NCBI GenBank assembly: GCA_002391185.1
Contig: DGRY01000179.1
Coordinates: forward strand, 1-38,912
From: Prevotella sp. UBA4376
Lineage (GTDB): Bacteria; Bacteroidota; Bacteroidia; Bacteroidales; Bacteroidaceae
Reading direction: 5' to 3'
DNA: 38,912 nucleotides
This document shows, in pieces, positions 7,101-20,100 of this stretch. The position numbers were made by a program, and so were the translations under genes. The notes under the pieces are model-generated. The model was not told where the DNA came from. It did not search any database and worked only from the letters and a program-made list of their open reading frames with translations. How positions within the stretch are numbered: position 1 is the first letter of the stretch; each line of letters begins with the position of its first letter.

Positions 7101-8846
7101 ATGAATAGTGACAATAAAATAATAGGAGTGCTGTTGGCAACAACAATTTTGTCTGTAGGTTGTAATAATGTTGATGAGAACATCACAAAAGATGAACATA
7201 TCAACGTTAAAATGGCATACGTCCTATCTCCGCACCATAAAGGTAGTTTGTCACGTATGAGCTCTGATGTGATAGCGAGTACAGAAACAACTCTTCGCTT
7301 TCCAAGATCTATGCGGTTTATACCACTAATTAATAATGATCCTGCACAGATAGATGTGACTTGGAAGGAACCAATAAGCAAGGAAAACCCCAATTCACGG
7401 TTTTATTATTCTAATTTTTGCAGTTTAAACATAGGAGTTAATGGTTTTCTGATATATGGTAACGTTGCAAGTAAACCTGCTTCTGTAACCGCCAGTTCTA
7501 AAATGTATAATGGCAGCATTATTGAGAATATCCCAGAAAACATAAATGATATTAATGACTATCAAGAGGATGTTTCTTTCAATCTTGAACAAATATATCC
7601 AGATATCAGTAATGCACCTGCCGAGGCACAAACTCTTGCAGACTATATGACTGCCATTGCCGAAGCAGGAGGGTGGAATAACTCATTGGATTCTGATTTA
7701 AAAGAGCTATTTAATAAATTTACTAACGATGGGAAGCCACTTCCTGGTTCGACTGCAAACCTGAAGAAATGGATTGAAGCGATTAGGACAGGTATCCATG
7801 AACTGCAGAACAATGGATATTCTGCTGTTTTGGATGCTGTTGATGCAGTTGCTGCAGAGAAATTAGAGGCAATGAGCTCTTACAGATACCCACGCAATTT
7901 AGAGTTGCCAGACGGCGCTGCTATACTTCGTTGGGCTGACGTTAAAGTGGGTGATGAGACTGTCAAGAAGTTTGTACCCCAAATTCGTGCGACAACACTT
8001 GACAATATTAATTCCATGGCTCGATTTACTTATCCTGCCCCACTCTATTTCTTTGGTGCCAGCGAAATAAAGACATCTGATGAAATAGTTGATTTATCTA
8101 CAACATATAATGATGCTGTATCAGATGTATCAGGAACAGCATGGGACAAAGTTTTAGCTATCCATTCATTCAACAAAACATCTGTTACGCTTAATACTAA
8201 AACAGTTGTTATTACCAATCCTGTTCAGTATGCTGTAGCTCTATTAAAAGTAAACATCAAGGCACTATCAGCAACACTAAAGGATGCAGAAGGTAATGAT
8301 GTATCAGTGAACAATACAACGTTTCCGCTCACGGGTATAATTGTGTGCGGACAGCACCCATTAGATTACAGATTTGAGCCTAAGGAGATACAACAAGGTA
8401 CTGTTTCTGATGCAGATGTAATGTTTATATATGATAATCAAGTAGAATCAGACAGCTACCTTACAGCACAGAGTGATTGGAAACCTGGATGTAATACGTT
8501 GGTTTTTCAAAGCTATAAAAAAGATGATGTAAATATCATATTAGAGTTTCAAAATAATGGTGCAGACTTTAAAGGTATAGATGGAACTATTTATCAAGGT
8601 ACACGATTCTATTTGATTGGAAAGGTGTACCCCGCATTATACAACTTCGAAGATCCTAATGTGAATATTGAGAATAAAGATCAGGTTTTTACTAAAGATT
8701 ATATCACTACAGTAAACATGACTGTTTCTTCTCTTGCAAGAGCATATAATGTTCCACCTAACTTGCTGATGAGTAACTTGGAAATAGGTGTAGAAACAAC
8801 TCCACAATGGGAAGGAGTTACTCCTACTGTTATAAGACTGGAATAA
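7101..8846 (+). CDS. Second fimbrillin-family lipoprotein
   Basis: I place the start at ATG 7101, giving 581 residues; an upstream in-frame codon at 7050 would overlap the previous gene and spoil the signal peptide. From 7101 the protein opens with a lipoprotein signal ending SVGC (Cys21). It resembles the fimbrillin at 4085: an early beta region, a helical insertion (about 173-259), then a beta-rich second half with FTYPAPLYFF, TFPLTGIIVCGQHP and TRFYLIG segments. It is probably a diverged paralogue acting as an alternative or adaptor subunit. Exact role is unknown. Confidence 0.72.
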   Translation: MNSDNKIIGVLLATTILSVGCNNVDENITKDEHINVKMAYVLSPHHKGSLSRMSSDVIASTETTLRFPRSMRFIPLINNDPAQIDVTWKEPISKENPNSRFYYSNFCSLNIGVNGFLIYGNVASKPASVTASSKMYNGSIIENIPENINDINDYQEDVSFNLEQIYPDISNAPAEAQTLADYMTAIAEAGGWNNSLDSDLKELFNKFTNDGKPLPGSTANLKKWIEAIRTGIHELQNNGYSAVLDAVDAVAAEKLEAMSSYRYPRNLELPDGAAILRWADVKVGDETVKKFVPQIRATTLDNINSMARFTYPAPLYFFGASEIKTSDEIVDLSTTYNDAVSDVSGTAWDKVLAIHSFNKTSVTLNTKTVVITNPVQYAVALLKVNIKALSATLKDAEGNDVSVNNTTFPLTGIIVCGQHPLDYRFEPKEIQQGTVSDADVMFIYDNQVESDSYLTAQSDWKPGCNTLVFQSYKKDDVNIILEFQNNGADFKGIDGTIYQGTRFYLIGKVYPALYNFEDPNVNIENKDQVFTKDYITTVNMTVSSLARAYNVPPNLLMSNLEIGVETTPQWEGVTPTVIRLE

Positions 8847-8871
8847 TTGATACAAGAGTATTGATAAGGTA

Positions 8872-10047
8872 ATGAAAAAAAAGAATATAATAAAATACTT
8901 GCTGGGTAGTTTATTGCTACTGTTTTTTCTGACAGATTGTAGCTCTTCGACAGATGAAGAAGTACGACCTAAAGGAAACCCAGTGCTTAAAATATACCTC
9001 TTCGCTCCTGATAGTCCTGTAGTTGTACGTGCAGGTATTGGCTATGTTGATGCTACAGATGCCGAGAAGGAGATACACACTATTGATGTGTGGGTATTTG
9101 AGCATGAGCTACCAAACAAAAGAGTTGGATATATTCATTTAGATAATCTATCATTTAGTGGACAAAAAGAGATAGCAATGGAAATCAGTAATCAATTTGC
9201 TGAACTACCAAAGAAACCTAATGTTGATATATATGTTGTAGCAAATAAAGAAAGTTGTGGACTATCAGAACTTAGCAAAGAAACAACTCTTGCCGATTTA
9301 AAATCAGCAGGTATTGGCACAGCTTATTTTGGTGCAACTGCTCCTGTTAGCACTGTGTCCAGCAATGGACTACCAATGTCTGGTATATTGGAAAATCAGG
9401 TGATATCTGGCATACCCCCTGTATATACAGTGGCAACTAATAATGTAAAATTGGTGCGTGCCGTTTCAAAAATTCGTTTTGTTTTCACCAAGTCGAATAA
9501 TAACCCACCAACCATAAAAAACCTAAGTATAATGCTTAAGGCGAATATGTTGCCAAATGCGGAATACCTATTTTTGAATGGTGTTTATCCAGTAGTTAAA
9601 ATGCGTATTAAAGTAGCTGACGAAAATGATTATGAGCCTCAAGCTACACTTGTTCCTGTAATAGAATCACCAACAATATATAGTTGTGATAATCCTATAA
9701 CCTATGCGTACACGTCTGAAACAGGACAGGCTTATGAAAACAAAATTAATAGAGGATTGTTAGATCCTGACGGGCCTGGTGAGCCCGACCTCACACAAAT
9801 AGGTGCTTTCTATTTACGAGAATCAGATAAGAAACTTGAAGGAACCATCGCATATACAATAGTAACAGAAGCTGGTAACAAAGATAAGACAGCCAGCTTT
9901 GCTATGGCTACAGCAGGTGACTTTACGCGTAATCATTCATGGATAGTCTATGGCTATTTTTTAGGAAATGGTGATTTGAAGTTAAACGTGGTTGATGTCA
10001 AGGGGTGGACAGAAGATTTGGAAAACCCCAAAGTGAATAACTGGTAA
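8872..10047 (+). CDS. FimA/Mfa-type fimbrial subunit lipoprotein
   Basis: The 391-residue protein has lipobox LTDC (Cys23). After the signal, an Arg-Ala then DATDAEKEIHTIDVWVFE pattern matches the N-terminal domain of P. gingivalis FimA-like subunits, followed by DIYVVANKES. The last 50 residues contain FTRNHSWIVYGYF and a closing VKGW strand, a pattern I associate with minor or tip subunits. It starts 25 nt after the previous gene, and its TAA is directly followed, in the same frame, by the start codon of the next gene. Minor or tip subunit is the best guess. Confidence 0.7.
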   Translation: MKKKNIIKYLLGSLLLLFFLTDCSSSTDEEVRPKGNPVLKIYLFAPDSPVVVRAGIGYVDATDAEKEIHTIDVWVFEHELPNKRVGYIHLDNLSFSGQKEIAMEISNQFAELPKKPNVDIYVVANKESCGLSELSKETTLADLKSAGIGTAYFGATAPVSTVSSNGLPMSGILENQVISGIPPVYTVATNNVKLVRAVSKIRFVFTKSNNNPPTIKNLSIMLKANMLPNAEYLFLNGVYPVVKMRIKVADENDYEPQATLVPVIESPTIYSCDNPITYAYTSETGQAYENKINRGLLDPDGPGEPDLTQIGAFYLRESDKKLEGTIAYTIVTEAGNKDKTASFAMATAGDFTRNHSWIVYGYFLGNGDLKLNVVDVKGWTEDLENPKVNNW

Positions 10048-11130
10048 TTGAATGTGTTTATAGTGGACTATAATAAAGGATATATTACAGGATTGTTGAG
10101 CGGCATAATGATGTCACTTATAGTGTTGTTGACAGCTTGTTCTGAGGGAGATGTCATAGCAGAAAATCATGGCAGTTCTCTTCATATATCATCTGTGTCG
10201 CGTGTATCAGGAGATATAACTCACGTCACAGAAGGTTCTATAAAACTATATGTTATGACAGAGGATGAAAAATTCTCAGAAGGAACATTCAGTACAGGTT
10301 GGACAAATGATAACAATAGTGTGCATGTAGGTGAGAAAACTCAATATTACATATATGGTTTTATGCCAAGTGATATTGCTAAAAACAAAACAATATCAAA
10401 GCCATCTAATGGCGGAAGCTATGCTTCAGGAGCAGATGTTGTTCTTGAAGGATTGCCGATGTTTCCTAATGATGATATATGTGTTGTTGTTGGAGTTCAG
10501 AAAGTAGATGCCACACAGACTGTCGAAGCCTATACAGAGCCTATAGAAGGAAATTACAGTTTCTTATCAGGTCTAAATAACGAGAACTATGTAAATCTTC
10601 TTATGGACCATCTATATAGTCAGCTTATACTCCAGTTTAATGTTGATGAAGAATATAATATGCTTAGACATATAAAGCTAAAGACTATTACACTTAATTC
10701 GTCGTACGGTGAGAAAGTGAATGCTACTATTAAATTTAGAACAGGAAATAGTTTAGGGGCAAACACAGTTGTATATTCTAAGAACACAGACACTGATAGT
10801 GGCGACACTGAATCGTTGGAAATATTGAAAAGCACAGATTCCGATGTGCTACTTACTACGACTGCTAACGATGTAGTGTTTGGTCCTATAAATTGTGCTC
10901 CTTGTACTTTTGATGCAGATGGTAATAATCTCACTCTTACTTGTACATACGATGTATATAATACAAGTGAAACAGAAATTCTGCGTCACAACTGTACTGC
11001 AACAAATAGATTAAAGGTAGCAGGTATGGATCATGGAATAAAGAAAAGACTAACTATTACTATAGCTCCGACTTATTTATATAATTTATCGGATGATGAT
11101 CTAAATAACCCTATAATGACAATAGAATGA
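10048..11130 (+). CDS. Fimbrillin-like lipoprotein, start TTG or GTG
   Basis: The 360-residue protein starts at TTG 10048, immediately after the TAA of the preceding gene and in the same frame; GTG 10054 is the alternative. Lipobox LTAC (Cys31 from the TTG) marks an independent lipoprotein rather than a readthrough tail. The mature protein starts with a short strand carrying SRVSGD, then a KLYVMTEDEKF strand and a YYIYGFMP strand, as in Mfa_like_1-type fimbrillins of Bacteroidales. Its TGA overlaps the ATG of the first giant gene (ATGA, 11127-11130), suggesting translational coupling. Specific role unknown. Confidence 0.6.
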   Translation: MNVFIVDYNKGYITGLLSGIMMSLIVLLTACSEGDVIAENHGSSLHISSVSRVSGDITHVTEGSIKLYVMTEDEKFSEGTFSTGWTNDNNSVHVGEKTQYYIYGFMPSDIAKNKTISKPSNGGSYASGADVVLEGLPMFPNDDICVVVGVQKVDATQTVEAYTEPIEGNYSFLSGLNNENYVNLLMDHLYSQLILQFNVDEEYNMLRHIKLKTITLNSSYGEKVNATIKFRTGNSLGANTVVYSKNTDTDSGDTESLEILKSTDSDVLLTTTANDVVFGPINCAPCTFDADGNNLTLTCTYDVYNTSETEILRHNCTATNRLKVAGMDHGIKKRLTITIAPTYLYNLSDDDLNNPIMTIE

Positions 11131-14100
11131 ATATGTTATCATTACACACTATAAATAATACTTTAACGAGCACGTTCGGAAAACTTGTAATACTGTTGCT
11201 CGTGTTCTTTTCTGTGTCGTCATCAAAAGCACAGATAATTGTTGGAGGAAATATATATGGAGGAGGTAATGAAGGTAATGTCGGTGGCAGTACTTCGGTC
11301 ACTGTGAGAGCTGGTGACTTGAATAAAGTATATGGTGGTGCACGTATTGCAAATGTTGCTGGTAATTCTTATGTCAACATTGATGGTGAACATGCATCAA
11401 ATTACATCTTGATAAACTATGTATATGGTGGTAATGATATAGCTGGTACAATAGGTACTAATCTAAGAACATTTGATTTGCCTGCATCGTTAACAAAAGC
11501 AGCTGAGAATAACATTGATGGTTCTTGGAATGCTTTTGTACGCATATCGAGCAAGACAGCAACAGAGGATGTTAAATATACGGCAGAGGAGATTGCTGCT
11601 GCACATGCTGCTGATCCACTCTTTAATAAAACTACCGATGATGTAAAGATAAAAGCAGGTGATGTATTGCCTGGTAATAAACCTATATATATTGGTCAAC
11701 TTTTTGGCGGAGGTAATGGTGAGTATTACTATAAAGATGTTGATGAGAATCATAATGTTTATGAATCTGAAGAAGCATATAACGCAGGAAAGGCACCTAT
11801 AATCTCAACAACAGACGATTTATTTGCGCCTGCATTAAAAAAGACGTATCTTGAAATTATGGGTGGTTCTATCGTGTATGCATATGGTGGAGGTAACAAT
11901 GCCACGATAACCGATAGAACCATGGTATATATTGACAATCCAAGTAATGTTGTTTATAGTATTAAAGATATAACTAATCCACATGCAGATACTACAGGTG
12001 AATTGTTGCACAATACCCGTTTGGAAAATTTGATGGGCATTAATACTACTTTTTCTTACCCAAATAGTGATGCTTATCAGATAGGTCGTCTATTTGGTGG
12101 CAACAACAAAGCCGATATGGCTATTCGTCCAAGGTGGAATCTGCAAAGGGGTGCTGTTCGTGACCTTTATGGTGGTGGTAACGAAGGACGTATGACAAGC
12201 CACGAAGGACTTCTGCTGCAAGTAGAAGGCTCAGGAATGAAGATTGATAACGTATATGGTGGCTGTAGAAAAGCAGATGTACTCCCTCTGTATGATAATG
12301 ACGATAATCGTCCTGTACCATATGCCGATATACAATTAGATCCTAGTGATAATCCTGGAAATATTCCAGGTGGTTATGCTGCACGCGTAAGAATTCTGGG
12401 AGGAGATGTGAATAATGTTTATGGAGGAAACGACATTTCTGGAAATGTATATGGTGGTAATACAGTAGGTATCTTTACGACTATCCATGGTAATGTATAT
12501 GGTGGCGGAAATGGTTCTTATGCTTATACTGACAATGCCAAATTAGCTGCGGATCCAAGATGGCATGATTTATACTACGATCCAAATAAAATTTTAGGTC
12601 TTGAAGGTAATCAATTTACAGGTTTGCAGTCTGCCGAGGCCCTAAATATATTCCGACCAAATGCAGAGACAGTATCTATACTTGTCAAAGGTACAGAGGC
12701 AAAGCCTGTTGTTGTAGAAGGAGCTCTCTATGTAGGTGGAAACAGTGCTTCTTTGCGCACACAGACTAATAGAAAAGGGTCTGCTTCAGAACAAGAGAGT
12801 TCTACCCATTTAAAAATTGGTTCATATGTAACTATTGATAAAGTATTCCTTGGCAACAATGGTGAGAATATGATCAAATATAATGAGGCTGAGGATGCTG
12901 TTACCGGTAGAGGTGAAGGCGTATTACGTACATTAGCCAGCACAAAAATCGCACCAGATGGCACTGTCACCAATTTCAGTAAAATGAAGTTGACAGATGC
13001 TACTACCTTTGCCAAATATATGGAGGGCTGTGCCATGAAGGTAAAGCCAAATGTTCTGTTTGAGTCAACAGGACGTGGTGATCTTAACGATTATATTCCC
13101 TACTCTACCCAATTCGGTTCATTCTATTGCGGTGGTAATGTGGGTAGTATTCTTGTTCCAGGAAAGATGACTGTTGATTTTAATCATGAAGTGATCATCT
13201 ATGATAAGTTGGTTGGTGGTTGTAACAATGCCAAAGTTAAAGCTACAGAATTATATAATGCTGAATATATAGGTGGGCTTATAGGTGATTATGAGGGATA
13301 TGATGCAGAACAAACTAATCAGCCAATAGGTGATAAACTAGAACTCAATCTTTCTGGTTTGACAGTTGAGCCAAAGCGTTGGACTATTGATAGTTCAGAC
13401 GGCCATCGCTATTTGGAATGGAATACATATATTGGTGATACTCCAGTAAAGCCCATAACAGAAAACGAAAGACCAACTTCTGTTGATAATCCTATACATG
13501 CCAATGAAAATGATATGAATCGTCGATTGGTTGGTGGTAATATTTACGGAGGTTGTTACACAAGTGGAGTTGTGAATGGAAATGTAACTATTAACATTAA
13601 TTCGTCAATTATTGACCGTGAAAGACTTTTTGATAAGGTTGCTGTAAATAGCATTAATGGTGAAGACAGCCTTTATCATAATATTGCATTGGGGTACACT
13701 GATGAACACTACCATATCTTACAACGTCGAACAGGTGTTGTTCTAAATCAACAAGGTATGGATGTTTTTGGTAAGTCACTGAATATTTTCGGTGGTGGAA
13801 AAGGTGTTGATACAGAGATTTGGGGAAGTACTACTGTGAACATGAATAGAGGTTATGCTTTCCAAATATTTGGTGGAAGTGAAGAGGGTGTTATCGGCAA
13901 ATCAAATGATGGAGATGATGCTTTGACATATGAGCATAATAACAAAACATATAAATACAATCCAGCATATAGTTGCCATGTAAATTTGAAAGGTGCTGCG
14001 CCTGGTGTTTCGTTGGGTTCTGATTATAATTCAAATATGCCAGAATGTGAATTCTTATATGGTGGAAGTTATGAGGGGCTTATTGTAGGAAATACAGTTG

Positions 14101-17100
14101 TAAACTTGGGTAATGGCCGTGTATTTAACTCTTTTGCGGGTTCATGTGATGCTGATATTATGGGACATACTGAAACATATATTGGTTATCATCATCAAAT
14201 AGAAGACGAAAAGGGTGTTGTTATTGGCGAAGTTGATGGATTCCCTTTTATACGTGACATGGTTTACGGTGGTAATAACTTAGGTGGCAAGATAATGAAC
14301 TCGGCTGATTTTTCTTCTCGCCTGCGTACCTACGATTCAAACGTAACTAACGATATAAATAATTTTGATATTAGGAGTAAGATATATAAAACTAATGTAG
14401 CTGATGCTGCAAATCCGCATGTAGTAAAAGCATCTGCCTATACAGAGTATAATCAAGGGTATGCTGATGCCATCTGTGGTGGTCATTATGGAACTTATGA
14501 TTATTCCGATAGCAGATATGTACGTGATGATACTCGTTCAAAGCCATATATGGAGAATTCTTTTGTGAATTTTCGTCCTATGAGTACTGAAGTATTAAGA
14601 AATCCTAACAAAAAGAATATCGTTAACTATGTATATGGCGGTAGTCAGGGCATTTCTGGTGATTTTGATAGTAATAAGATGCAAAATGGTAGTTACGTAC
14701 TTGTAGATATTCCACAAGATATGAGTAACTACAAAAGCATGAAAGTCTTTGGTGCAGGCGCCTGGGGTGGCTTAGGTATGGGTGGTGAAAAAGTTGAATC
14801 TAATGCAGCAGAAATAGCACTTGATAAAAAATCTGCTATAATTGATCTTATGCGTGGTCATATAGATGCTGTATATGGTGCAAGTCATAAAACAGGATTC
14901 ACTCGTCGTACTGTTGTTAATGTACCTGATGGTTCTACTATTCATTTGAATAATATTTTTGGTGGAGGATATGGTGATAATATCAGCTTAAGATGTGATG
15001 CTTATGAGGCTAATGTTAACTACAATAGTGCAGATGCTATTGTTGAAGGGGCTATTTATGGTGGCAATAACGCTTATCGTCGTACATTATATGGAAGGGT
15101 AAACATTTCTTCCCCTGTATATACAGGACAACTTGATAATAATAATATTGGTAAGTATGCTACTGTCTATGGTGCAGGCTATGGAGCTAATACATGGTCA
15201 CAATATACAGAGGTAAACCTCAAAAATGGAGCAAAAGTGGCTGAAGTTTACGGAGGTGGTCAAGCTGGTATGGTAATGAATAAGGCCACCGTTGAAAAAT
15301 GGAAACCTGTTGCCTATGAAAAACTTCTTTCTGATTATCAGAACAAACTTGCAGCATGGAATGAGCTTTCAGAATCAGAAAAAGATAACAACAATAAACC
15401 AAGTGAACCTAAGGAAATAGACCTCTCTATGGGTGAAAACTATTCTGACCTTGGTCTGGATGATCCTATTGTAAAATCAAACATACTTGGTATTGCTAAT
15501 GAAACCGGCAAGTTCAACACTAATGTTTATATTTATGATGGAGCTGTTGTTGATGTAAATCTTGTAGATAAAGCCAGTGGTCCTGCTTTTATAGGCGGTT
15601 ATGCTTATGCTGGTGGATATGGTTATAGTGATGAAGATGGTAGTGGTGATGTTTATGGCACTACATATATAGGATTATTTGGTGGTGAGGTTAAGAAGGA
15701 TATCTATGCAGGAGGTACTGTTGGATCAGTAATGAACCGCTATGTGCCAAAGACAGTGGAAGAAAACTCGGTAGAAATAGATAATCAGGACTATTTTGTT
15801 GCTGGTACATATGCCTACATTGAAGGTGGTACAGCTCGTAATGTTTATGGCGGTGGCTGGCAAGGTAGTGTGGGGAAACACCAAGGGGCAACTGTTATGG
15901 TAAATGGAAATGATAAATACCTCCCTATTGCTGGTGAAACTGAAGCTGATGTTTTAGGAGAAACCCATGTAGTTATTGGTATTCGTAATGACCTTCGTGA
16001 TGAACAGAAGCCATATACGGATTTACCTTCGCCTCTTACTTATACGAAGGGAGTTCCTGCCATACAGCGTAATGCCTATAGTGGCGGTGAAGGTGGTGCT
16101 GTTTTTGGAACAGCAAACCTTATAATTAATAACGGATATATTGGATATGTGTTTGAGGATAAAGAGGGTGAGAATTATACTAACTATCATGATCACTACA
16201 AAGAGAAACTTGATGATGAGACATGGTTTGGAGAAAATCCTCAGAACAGGTTGGAAGACTGTGGTAACGCTTTTGGTGGAGGATATGATGATTTAAGTAG
16301 CGTTGATTTCACCAATATAAGGATGTATGGTGGTATCATTCGTAACAGTTTGCATGGAGGTGGCGAGATTGCAACCATAGGACGTGGAACAACAAAGCAG
16401 ACAACAGGTGTTGTGCGCGACCTTGATAAGGTCTTCAAGAATGGTAAAACTCATATTGAATTATATAATGGTCATGTTTTACGTAACGTATTTGGTGGAG
16501 GAAAGGGTTACAACAAACTGAAATATGGACTAGGCCATGAACTATATACAGATGGGTACGTATTTGGTCAAACAGAGGTGTATATTCATGGTGGTGAGAT
16601 AGGAACACATGATGGAATAGCTAAAGAATATGGTAATGTATTTGGTGGAGGTGATATCGGCTATGTTTATAGTAGTGCTTATAGTTACACTATGGAACAC
16701 CCAGAGAGTACTGGTTCACCAGGTCATGTGTATTATAAGAAAGAAGATGGTTCTCTTACCGAGGATTGCAAGGTTGTTGTGTCTCCATATTTGCAAGTGA
16801 AACCAGGTAACACTATTTCGTACCAAGGAAAAGAATATCAGGCTTACGATTATATGCCTACAGAATATTTGAACACACTTGGTAAGAAAAAATATGTAGA
16901 AGCAAGTGGTGCAACAATAAAACAGTGGCCTGCGGCATGGAATCAGCTTATTACTGAAGAAATAGTAAATGATGCGAAGGTTGATCGAGGTGTAATGATC
17001 CATAATGCTGTGTTTGGAGGTGGAAATGTGTCTGCAAACAGCGACAAGACTTATGCTAATGCAACAACAGTATATGGAAATGTTACAGCAACACTATATG

Positions 17101-20100
17101 ATGCTTTTCATCGTGATTTTATAACCATTGGTACAGAGCACACAGGAGGACTATATGGAGGTGGAAACTTCTCTATGGTAGATGGTTATCGTGAGTTGAA
17201 TATAACTAACTATGGTACAGACTATTTTAGCATGGACCAACAGATTGACCTTGCAACATATCGTTCTCTTACTAATCGTGAGAGAGCATATTTCAGGCTG
17301 AAATATGAGTGCAAGGAAGCCAATAAAGTGTTCAAAAAGGATGGAGAGCCTGACTCAAGAGCTTATGCGTTAGGCGAGAAGATAGATGAGGATGTATATC
17401 TTAAATTGCTGAGTATATATGGCACTCAGGTTGAAAGCGTATTTACTCCTTTTGGAATATGTTCAATCTACGCAGGTCGTTTATTGAACACTATTCAGCG
17501 TGCTGATTTTTGTGGTGTGTTTGGTAGTCGTATGGTGCTACAAGGTGCAAAAGACCGAGTGGCTGATACGGAGCAGAATATGGATTATACCATCAATCGC
17601 ATAGGTGAATTGTCGCTGAATAAGAAAAAGTCGATCATAGCAAGCGATATGGTTCTTAAGCCAAATCCTATTTCCGATGAAGATTATGCAAATCCAGATG
17701 ACGCTGTTCATGGTAATTACTTTGGAATTTACAGTGTTGTAAACTATCTTGGTAATTTGACAAGTGATCAACATTTCGATGATGCTTATGAGGGAGCTGC
17801 TATCAATACGAAGGTAGAACCCAATCTGCCATATCAAGGTGATGGGAAAACAACCTACTATTCATATAAGGCAGACAACTCTACAAGTAGTATCCGTAAT
17901 TTAGCAGAGTGTCCTCATCAAGTAGCTTTAGCTTCAGGAGTTCATTTGGAATTGATTAATGAAAGTGAAGATAAAGACGAGAAAAACTATGGTTATATTA
18001 CAGGTATTGTTGGCCTTGACCTCATTAATGTAAAGAAAGATAAGGTCATGGGTGGTGGATTCGTGTATGCGAAAAACGAACACCGTGTACCTAAGTATTT
18101 CCCTAATAAGAAGAATGTTCTTTTGTCAGAATATAACCAGCAGACAAATGATGAAGCGATTACATATAAACGTTTCTGCTATACTATTGCTGACGAGCCA
18201 ACTAATGCTAGCGAGTCTGCGAATTCAAGAACCATCAGTGGCAGCAATGACGCTTATAGCATAAAGACATGGCAGACATCTGGAAACTTTATTCATAATA
18301 CAAAGCATATTGTAGATGACTGCTACCCTACTAATAATGCTTATGATCCAAATCGCTCACCCTATTCTGTGGCACACTATTGGTATGTTAAAGGTGAAGT
18401 CTATCTTTACGATCAAGTGATTTCTGCATATACAGGCTCTGCAACAGCTTATCATAAAGAATCACAGCTTAACCTCACAATTACAGCAGCCTCAAATGGA
18501 CGCCTACAGCTACTTAACGTTAAACCAAATCTATATGCTTACAGAATGCCTACATCGGCAACTGATGCAACACCAGTGAAGATTGGTACTGTTAAAGATG
18601 CAGATGATAATACGATTGATCACGTGACTGTTAACAATGAACATGATTCATATAAATTGAATGATGTTATTACGTGGTGGGATTGGCATCAACTTAATGA
18701 AATAGAACGTTCTTATTTTGTAACAAATACATATGTTAATTGCGTTGACTGTAAGGTGAATGGAGTTACTTACAAGGCTGGTTCGTATGTAATGGATGAT
18801 ACTGATTTTAATGCGTTTAAACACACATCACCAATAATCCGCAATACAGAAGATGAGCCATTCCTTAATGAACAAAACGAAGACGTTGGCTTGTCTTATG
18901 TTTTCCGTTCGTCAAACAACATCAGCCATGATCAGGGATATGTACTTACACTTGATATGAATACTCCAACTGTTTGGGATAAGTATTATACAAAGGAAAA
19001 TCCAGGTTCTGATCGTGTAAACCAGACTAATCAAAATGGAGGCGCTGGCTATCTGTCTTCACCAACCTATTATCCTCAAGAAAGTGGTGTTTACGGTATA
19101 CATAATTATCAAGTTGGCGATATTATCACCAAATCCACAGTTGAAGCTTATACAGCTGGCTTTGGTGAAAATGTAAAGCCTGCCTATGTGGCAACAAACA
19201 ATATTACATATACTTCAGGAGAAATAACTACAACAGCTAATGCTGGTTCTACTATTTCTCAAACTGTTTATGATGGAATCCTTAATGCAGACCAGAAAGC
19301 AAACTTTTCTCCTGCATATGTATCTATTAGTACTGTAAAATTAGCAGACGGTGTTTATTTGGGTAAGGGCGAAATAAAGTCTGCAAGTCAGATTGCTGCA
19401 CTTAAGACTCAATATGGAAAGGAAGTTGGTGCTGAGAATGAAAACACAAAGCTAAAGGATGAAATCGATGCAGCAATGAAAGAAGCTTATATATGTGTTC
19501 AAGCAGGAAATTATGGTGGGCAACAGTATGAAAGAGACCGAAATTATAATGTAATTGATGCTTGGTGTGGACTTTCAAAGGAAGATAGAGACGCTGGTAG
19601 TTTCACTTTCAACCAAGACGCATTTGATTTGCTGTCATCACCAGAGTACTTAAATCTTTCAGGTGCTAATTCAGAGAAGTATCCCGAGGAGAATGCAACA
19701 CGTATGGCATATGGAACGACTTACAGCCAGAAAGTGCCAATAGAATATGAAGCTATTTGTGAAACAGCTTTTGGAAGTTACAGTGTGGGGCAGAAAATAT
19801 CCAACACAGAATATGAAGCGTTGCCTAACGAACAACGTCATTACACACGTGTTGAATTAGACGCAGATGCTAATACCGCATATATAGTTGTTGATAACTT
19901 TACACTTCATGGTGTGCCATATAGCAAGGGACAAATTGTTGATAAAGATACTTATGATGACATCAATGATAACAGCAGAATTGTAAGTAAGACATTTGAT
20001 GTAGCTGGTAGCATTTATTACTATTGCTATGAAGATTATTCAAGCGTTACAAAGGGAACTGTTATAACTGAAACAGAATATAATATGTTGCCTAACGAAC

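Noticed and set aside
10045..10050. The gene at 10048 as a pure readthrough extension of the gene at 8872
   Set aside because: It has its own signal sequence and lipobox, which would be pointless inside a fusion.
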